Below, piece after piece: positions 61,031-64,000 of a DNA stretch of 64,000 nt. Numbering within the stretch: the stretch's first letter is position 1; each line of letters starts with the position of its first letter. This DNA is from Bacillus sp. N1-1 (lineage in GTDB: Bacteria > Bacillota > Bacilli > Bacillales > Guptibacillaceae): NCBI RefSeq assembly GCF_009818105.1, contig NZ_CP046564.1, positions 372,001-436,000 on the forward strand, given 5' to 3'. The notes beneath the pieces were generated by a model that saw nothing but the letters and a program-made list of their open reading frames with translations, was not told the origin of the DNA and searched no databases. Both the position numbers and the translations under genes were made by a program.

Positions 61031-61933
61031 GTGAAGAAGGTACCTGTTGCTGTTGTTATTCTCTTTTTTGTACTGAGCTATTTTGTACAGTCAATTGTAT
61101 GGCCCGATGGAAAAGCTGAGGCGATCGGAATGGACAAATCTCTTGCTACATGGATTTGGAACACAAGTGACATTGAAACCAAATCAGAGGAAATCCTTCA
61201 ATTTATGGAGGGGAAACAAGTAAGTGATGCATACTTACAAATCAATCGTTCAATTGTGCCATACTCCTATCACTCTTTTATCGAACAAGCGACAGCTAGA
61301 GGGATACGAGTTCACGCTCTTGATGGAGCGCCAAACTGGGCAACGATTAAAGGGGCAACGTATCAAAGTAATTTATTTAATTGGTTGGAAGCTTATCAAG
61401 CAAATGCGTCTGAGTCTCAAAAATTTAGCGGTGTTCACCTTGATATCGAGCCTTACCTCCATTCAGGATGGACCAATAATTATCAGAATACAATCGCTTT
61501 TTACCAGGATCGTTTATCAGATGGAAAAGCAAGAGCAAAAGGTCTTGGTTTATTGTTTGGAGTAGACACACCGTTCTGGTTTGATGAACAAACGTATCAA
61601 AATCGACATGGAAAAGGAAATTTGGCTGAATGGATTATTCAAATAGCTGATGTGACGACATTGATGGCTTATCGAGATCGTGTTGATGGAGGGAATGGGA
61701 TAATTGCGCTTGTTCGTAATGAAATAGCATTCGCTGAACAGTATGATAAAAAAATTTCTATTGGTGTTGAGACTGGAGAAACGTCAGAAGCCTCCTACAT
61801 TACATTTTTTGAAGAAGGAGAAGCCAAAATGATTGAAGAGCTTCTCATAGTGAAAACAGCGTATGAGAATTCAACAGCTGTAGAAGGTTTTTCTATTCAT
61901 TATCTCGATAGTTGGATGGCCTTAAAACCATAG
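61031..61933 (+). CDS. Secreted TIM-barrel, GH-like protein under c-di-GMP control
   Basis: 300 residues from the GTG at 61031 (AGGAGAGC upstream). The longer frame from 60926 would translate the riboswitch. The N-terminal hydrophobic segment (about 7-25) is a signal peptide or anchor. The rest follows a beta/alpha-barrel pattern with the acidic strand end GVHLDIEPY, like the DxE site of GH18-type hydrolases, then LLFGVDTPFWFDEQ and VTTLMAYRDRVDGG. I do not recognise a named family. A hydrolase for an extracellular polysaccharide is a reasonable guess, since c-di-GMP governs matrix production. Confidence 0.75.
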   Translation: MKKVPVAVVILFFVLSYFVQSIVWPDGKAEAIGMDKSLATWIWNTSDIETKSEEILQFMEGKQVSDAYLQINRSIVPYSYHSFIEQATARGIRVHALDGAPNWATIKGATYQSNLFNWLEAYQANASESQKFSGVHLDIEPYLHSGWTNNYQNTIAFYQDRLSDGKARAKGLGLLFGVDTPFWFDEQTYQNRHGKGNLAEWIIQIADVTTLMAYRDRVDGGNGIIALVRNEIAFAEQYDKKISIGVETGETSEASYITFFEEGEAKMIEELLIVKTAYENSTAVEGFSIHYLDSWMALKP

Positions 61934-61941
61934 GAAAGTGA

Positions 61942-61973
61942 AAACCCCCGGGATTTGTCCGGGGGTTTTTCTA
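61942..61973. terminator. Bidirectional terminator
   Basis: AAAACCCCCGG pairs with CCGGGGGTTTTT around GATTTGT, between convergent genes. Confidence 0.9.
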
Positions 61974-61977
61974 TTTA

Positions 61978-62172
61978 TTATGACAAAATTTCTTTTACAC
62001 GACCAACTTGTCCATCTTCAAGACGTACTTTAATACCGTGTGGGTGAGTTGGAGACTTTGTTAAAATATCTTTCACAATTCCCCGCGTTGTTTTACCTGA
62101 TCGCTGATCTTGTTTCAAGACGATATCAACGGTTTTCCCAGGTGCTATATTACTCCGATTCTGTCCGTTCAT
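61978..62172 (-). CDS. ywbE: YwbE-family protein
   Basis: A 64-residue protein matching the YwbE family: RSNIAPGKTVDIVLKQDQRSGKTTRGIVKDILTKSPTHPHGIKVRLEDGQVGRVKEI. It is a small beta-rich, KOW-like fold, and RNA or protein binding is suspected. The start follows GAAGAGGGTAAAC. Its 5' end overlaps the end of the small membrane protein gene by 23 bp, so the two are coupled. Confidence 0.9.
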   Translation of the reverse strand: MNGQNRSNIAPGKTVDIVLKQDQRSGKTTRGIVKDILTKSPTHPHGIKVRLEDGQVGRVKEILS

Positions 62173-62329
62173 GTTTACCCTCTTCCTCTGTCGTTTTGTG
62201 CCGATGCTCTTCTGGCAACGGATCGACAGTATGTTTGACGCTGTATCCTTTTGATACAGCTATTCCAAAAGCAGCGGCAATGACAATTGTCATAATGATT
62301 ACAACGATAATTGTAATAATGATAACCAT
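62150..62329 (-). CDS. ytzI: Small membrane protein (YtzI-like)
   Basis: 59 residues. The start at 62329 follows GGAAAGGAGTTCGGG. A single N-terminal transmembrane segment (residues 1-25) is followed by SKGYSVKHTVDPLP and a charged, Glu-rich tail. It resembles B. subtilis YtzI in layout (hydrophobic segment then KGYxxKHTVDP). The function is unknown. It is the first gene of a two-gene unit with ywbE. Confidence 0.7.
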   Translation of the reverse strand: MVIIITIIVVIIMTIVIAAAFGIAVSKGYSVKHTVDPLPEEHRHKTTEEEGKHERTESE

Positions 62330-62432
62330 TCCCGAACTCCTTTCCGTGATGTCTGTTTTCACTTTACCATGATTTGCCCGGTTAAGATAGAACAGCCACT
62401 AACCATATACGTGACACGTTCTATCATCTAAC

Positions 62433-62448
62433 TAGGACTCAGGTCTTA
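62433..62448. promoter_or_regulatory. Possible LiaR-box-like inverted repeat
   Basis: TAGGACT-CA-GGTCTTA, imperfect inverted repeat 75 bp upstream of the liaI-like gene. By position it could bind the response regulator of the Lia system, but the match is weak and I did not find a clear promoter. Confidence 0.3.
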
Positions 62449-62522
62449 TGCAAAGATATAGCTCTAGCTCATTATGAAAGCTAATGCAAGAAGATAGAAT
62501 AAGGATATGAAAGGAGGCGATT

Positions 62523-62864
62523 ATGATGAAGAAAGCAGGCTTGTTATTAGTAGGGGTTATTGCTGCAGTTGTCTTACTATCGAACCTTGGTTCTTTAGTA
62601 GGTATGATCATTAGCCTCGGTATCTTATACGTAGCTGCTAAGAAATTCCTTCAAACGGATTCAACATTAGGAAAAGTCATTTGGGGAATCATAGGGTTCT
62701 TTGCTTTAAGCATGGCTGTAGCAAATATGCCAGCTATACTTGGGCTTGTAGCAATCTACATCCTCTATGTCATTTATAAGAAGTGGGATGAACAAGGTAA
62801 AGAAGAGGCAGATGATCCGTTCACCAATTTCGAGAAGCAGTGGGATGAACTTAAACGAAGCTAA
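62523..62864 (+). CDS. LiaI-like small membrane protein
   Basis: 113 residues, with three to four hydrophobic segments and a charged C-terminal tail (DDPFTNFEKQWDELKRS). It stands directly upstream of the PspA/LiaH-type gene, the position of liaI, and would recruit the PspA-type protein to the membrane. The start follows AAAGGAGGCGATT. The identification is by context and topology more than by sequence. Confidence 0.7.
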   Translation: MMKKAGLLLVGVIAAVVLLSNLGSLVGMIISLGILYVAAKKFLQTDSTLGKVIWGIIGFFALSMAVANMPAILGLVAIYILYVIYKKWDEQGKEEADDPFTNFEKQWDELKRS

Positions 62865-62887
62865 TGATAAAAAGGAGAGAAAATAAT

Positions 62888-63523
62888 ATGGCGAATTTAC
62901 TTACACGCATCAAAAATTCGATCGAAGCTGATTTTCATAGTATTCTTGATCAAAAAGAACAAAAAAATCCAATTTCAATGTTAAATCACTATCTAAGAAT
63001 GTGTGAACGAGAAGTGGAAAAGGCAGGGAAACTGGTTGAGCGACAATCAACGCTTTTAGGTGAGTTTAGAAGAGAACTTGATAAGGCAAGACGAAATGCA
63101 GAGAAGCGTGCAGGACAAGCTGTGCTAGCTAGTGAAGCTGGCGAAACAGATTTGTACGAGTTTGCTAAACAGGAGCAGGTTCAGTACGAAGAACGAGCAG
63201 ATCGGTTATCGGAATCAATGGATGAAGCAGGACTTGAACTTAAACGACTCGAACAAAAACATGAGAAGATGAAACATAAGCTAAAAGATATGTCGCTTAA
63301 ACGAATGGAATTAATGGGTAAAGAGAATAGCGTAAGAGCCCATCACAAAATGGACGTGATTCTTGAAGAGAGTCATCTTAACGAACCATTTAATCGATTT
63401 GATGAGATGGAGACATATATTGATAAATTAGAGAAAAAGGTGAATCGAGATTACTATGTTTCGAGCATGGACGTTCGATTTCATGATTTAGAAAAAAAGG
63501 TAAAAACGCAAGAAACTCATTAA
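62888..63523 (+). CDS. liaH: PspA/IM30-family phage-shock protein (LiaH-like)
   Basis: 211 residues. The ATG at 62888 follows AAAGGAGAGAAAATA. Almost entirely alpha-helical coiled coil, with the PspA-type N-terminus NLLTRIKNSIEADFHSILDQKEQKNPISMLNHYLRMCEREV. PspA/LiaH proteins form large oligomers that protect the membrane under cell-wall antibiotic stress. It lies between a LiaI-like and a LiaF-like gene, so the LiaRS-type two-component genes should follow beyond the window. Confidence 0.88.
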   Translation: MANLLTRIKNSIEADFHSILDQKEQKNPISMLNHYLRMCEREVEKAGKLVERQSTLLGEFRRELDKARRNAEKRAGQAVLASEAGETDLYEFAKQEQVQYEERADRLSESMDEAGLELKRLEQKHEKMKHKLKDMSLKRMELMGKENSVRAHHKMDVILEESHLNEPFNRFDEMETYIDKLEKKVNRDYYVSSMDVRFHDLEKKVKTQETH

Positions 63524-63550
63524 AATCTTAAAAGAAATAATGGTATTCTA

Positions 63551-63573
63551 AAAGAGGCGCTTGCGCCTTTTTT
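63551..63573 (+). terminator. Hairpin between liaH and liaF
   Basis: AGGCGC pairs with GCGCCT around TT and is followed by TTTTT. It probably reduces read-through from the inducible liaIH part into liaF. Confidence 0.7.
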
Positions 63574-63619
63574 AGTGATGAATCGTTTTTCGATTAGACG
63601 GAAGCAAGGAGGTACACCG

Positions 63620-64000
63620 ATGTGGAAGAATTTAAATAGCGACACGGTTAAAGGGCTTTTAATTATTGGAGTCATTCTAATACTGCTAGAAGTTTCTTTA
63701 AATGGTGGCCTTCTATTCTTATTAATTGTATCCGGCGTATTGATTTATATGGGAAGGAAACGTCTGCCACGAACTTCCGGAAAGGTATTTCTGGGAGGGG
63801 GTGTTTTCTTTTTTGTTACGACGGTAATGAATATGGTCGTCGTGAAGTTTTTTCTTCTCGTATTGTTAGTATATCTTGGGTTTCAACTCTATCAGTCCAA
63901 ACAAAAACCTAAAAAAATCCGTCCTGTTTTAGAAGAACCTGAACATGTGAAAGAAGGTCTTGTTCATCAGCAGCCGATTTTTCAAAATAGATGGGTTGGG
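63620..64000 (+). CDS. liaF: LiaF-like membrane protein (3' end outside window)
   Basis: The first 127 residues are present. Start ATG at 63620 behind AGGAGGTACACCG. Four hydrophobic segments follow a short amphipathic start (MWKNLNSDTVKGLLIIGVIL), with the cytoplasmic tail beginning YQSKQKPKKIRP. This is the arrangement of LiaF, the inhibitor of the LiaRS two-component system. The cell-wall-active domain expected at the C-terminus is cut off by the window end. Confidence 0.75.
   Translation, partial: MWKNLNSDTVKGLLIIGVILILLEVSLNGGLLFLLIVSGVLIYMGRKRLPRTSGKVFLGGGVFFFVTTVMNMVVVKFFLLVLLVYLGFQLYQSKQKPKKIRPVLEEPEHVKEGLVHQQPIFQNRWVG

Noticed and set aside
1..64000. Search for CRISPR arrays, tRNA/rRNA genes, insertion sequences, integrases and phage genes
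   Set aside because: No regularly spaced repeats, transposase or integrase motifs, or RNA gene signatures were recognised in reading the sequence.

Overview
The window is a chromosomal segment of a low-to-moderate GC, Gram-positive, endospore-former-type bacterium of the Bacillaceae. This rests on strong AGGAGG-type ribosome binding sites, frequent TTG/GTG starts, sigma-W and sigma-B type promoters, Bacillus-type genes (yceC-H, csbD, ywbE, yhfW, ykpA, liaIHF-like, bsn-like nuclease) and PRD/PTS regulation. The beta-glucan degradation locus would suit a marine or soil lineage, but that is inference. No rRNA, tRNA, CRISPR array, prophage or insertion sequence was recognised.

Layout. 1-1900: end of an NhaC-type antiporter, a PH-domain protein and an alpha/beta hydrolase. 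1930-12250: a LacI-controlled beta-glucan (laminarin-like) locus with an ABC importer, GH1, GH30 and a secreted multi-domain GH16. 12320-16370: a PRD activator and an EIIBCA permease resembling ManR/ManP. 16440-28650: an extended tellurium-resistance-type (Ter) stress cluster. It has an ATP-grasp and a vWA protein, then a perfect sigma-W promoter driving three TerD proteins and TerC, then a nucleotide-metabolism-like block (CitE-like, two phosphoribosyltransferase-type proteins, HAD), then YceG and TelA/YceH. 28650-31200: CsbD, an AGCS symporter and a decayed hydrolase. 31300-37500: a TPR-like protein, a split ThrE exporter, DoxX, a DsbA-like protein, a cobalamin riboswitch in front of an acyl-CoA thioesterase, and an AI-2E-type transporter. 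37500-45630: luciferase-like oxidoreductase, a Rex-type-controlled NADH oxidase, a phosphatase, a second AGCS symporter, a MarR/MFS pair and a Rieske oxidoreductase. 45900-51200: ABC-F protein, secreted nuclease, a deleted-looking manganese catalase, a Staygreen-family protein and an SDR. 51300-55660: a sigma-54 activator with its binding sites, a sigma-54 promoter, a YjiH-type membrane protein and a class-III aminotransferase. 55860-57090: DedA and a peroxiredoxin-like gene with an in-frame UGA that looks like selenocysteine. 57130-64000: a sortase-type surface protein, a HelD helicase, a c-di-GMP riboswitch and its secreted TIM-barrel protein, ywbE, ytzI and the start of a liaIHF-like envelope-stress operon.

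The most interesting signals are: (1) the probable selenoprotein at 56496-57056, with UGA exactly at the first position of a CxxC-like motif and a hairpin 25 nt downstream; (2) a self-contained sigma-54 regulon in which one 18-bp palindrome occurs in front of the activator and again inside its coding region, about 160-180 bp upstream of the target -24/-12 promoter; (3) two riboswitch leaders (B12 and c-di-GMP) that share an identical 20-bp palindrome upstream; (4) a Rex-type tandem operator array on the NADH oxidase; and (5) a sigma-B promoter folded inside the terminator of the neighbouring gene.
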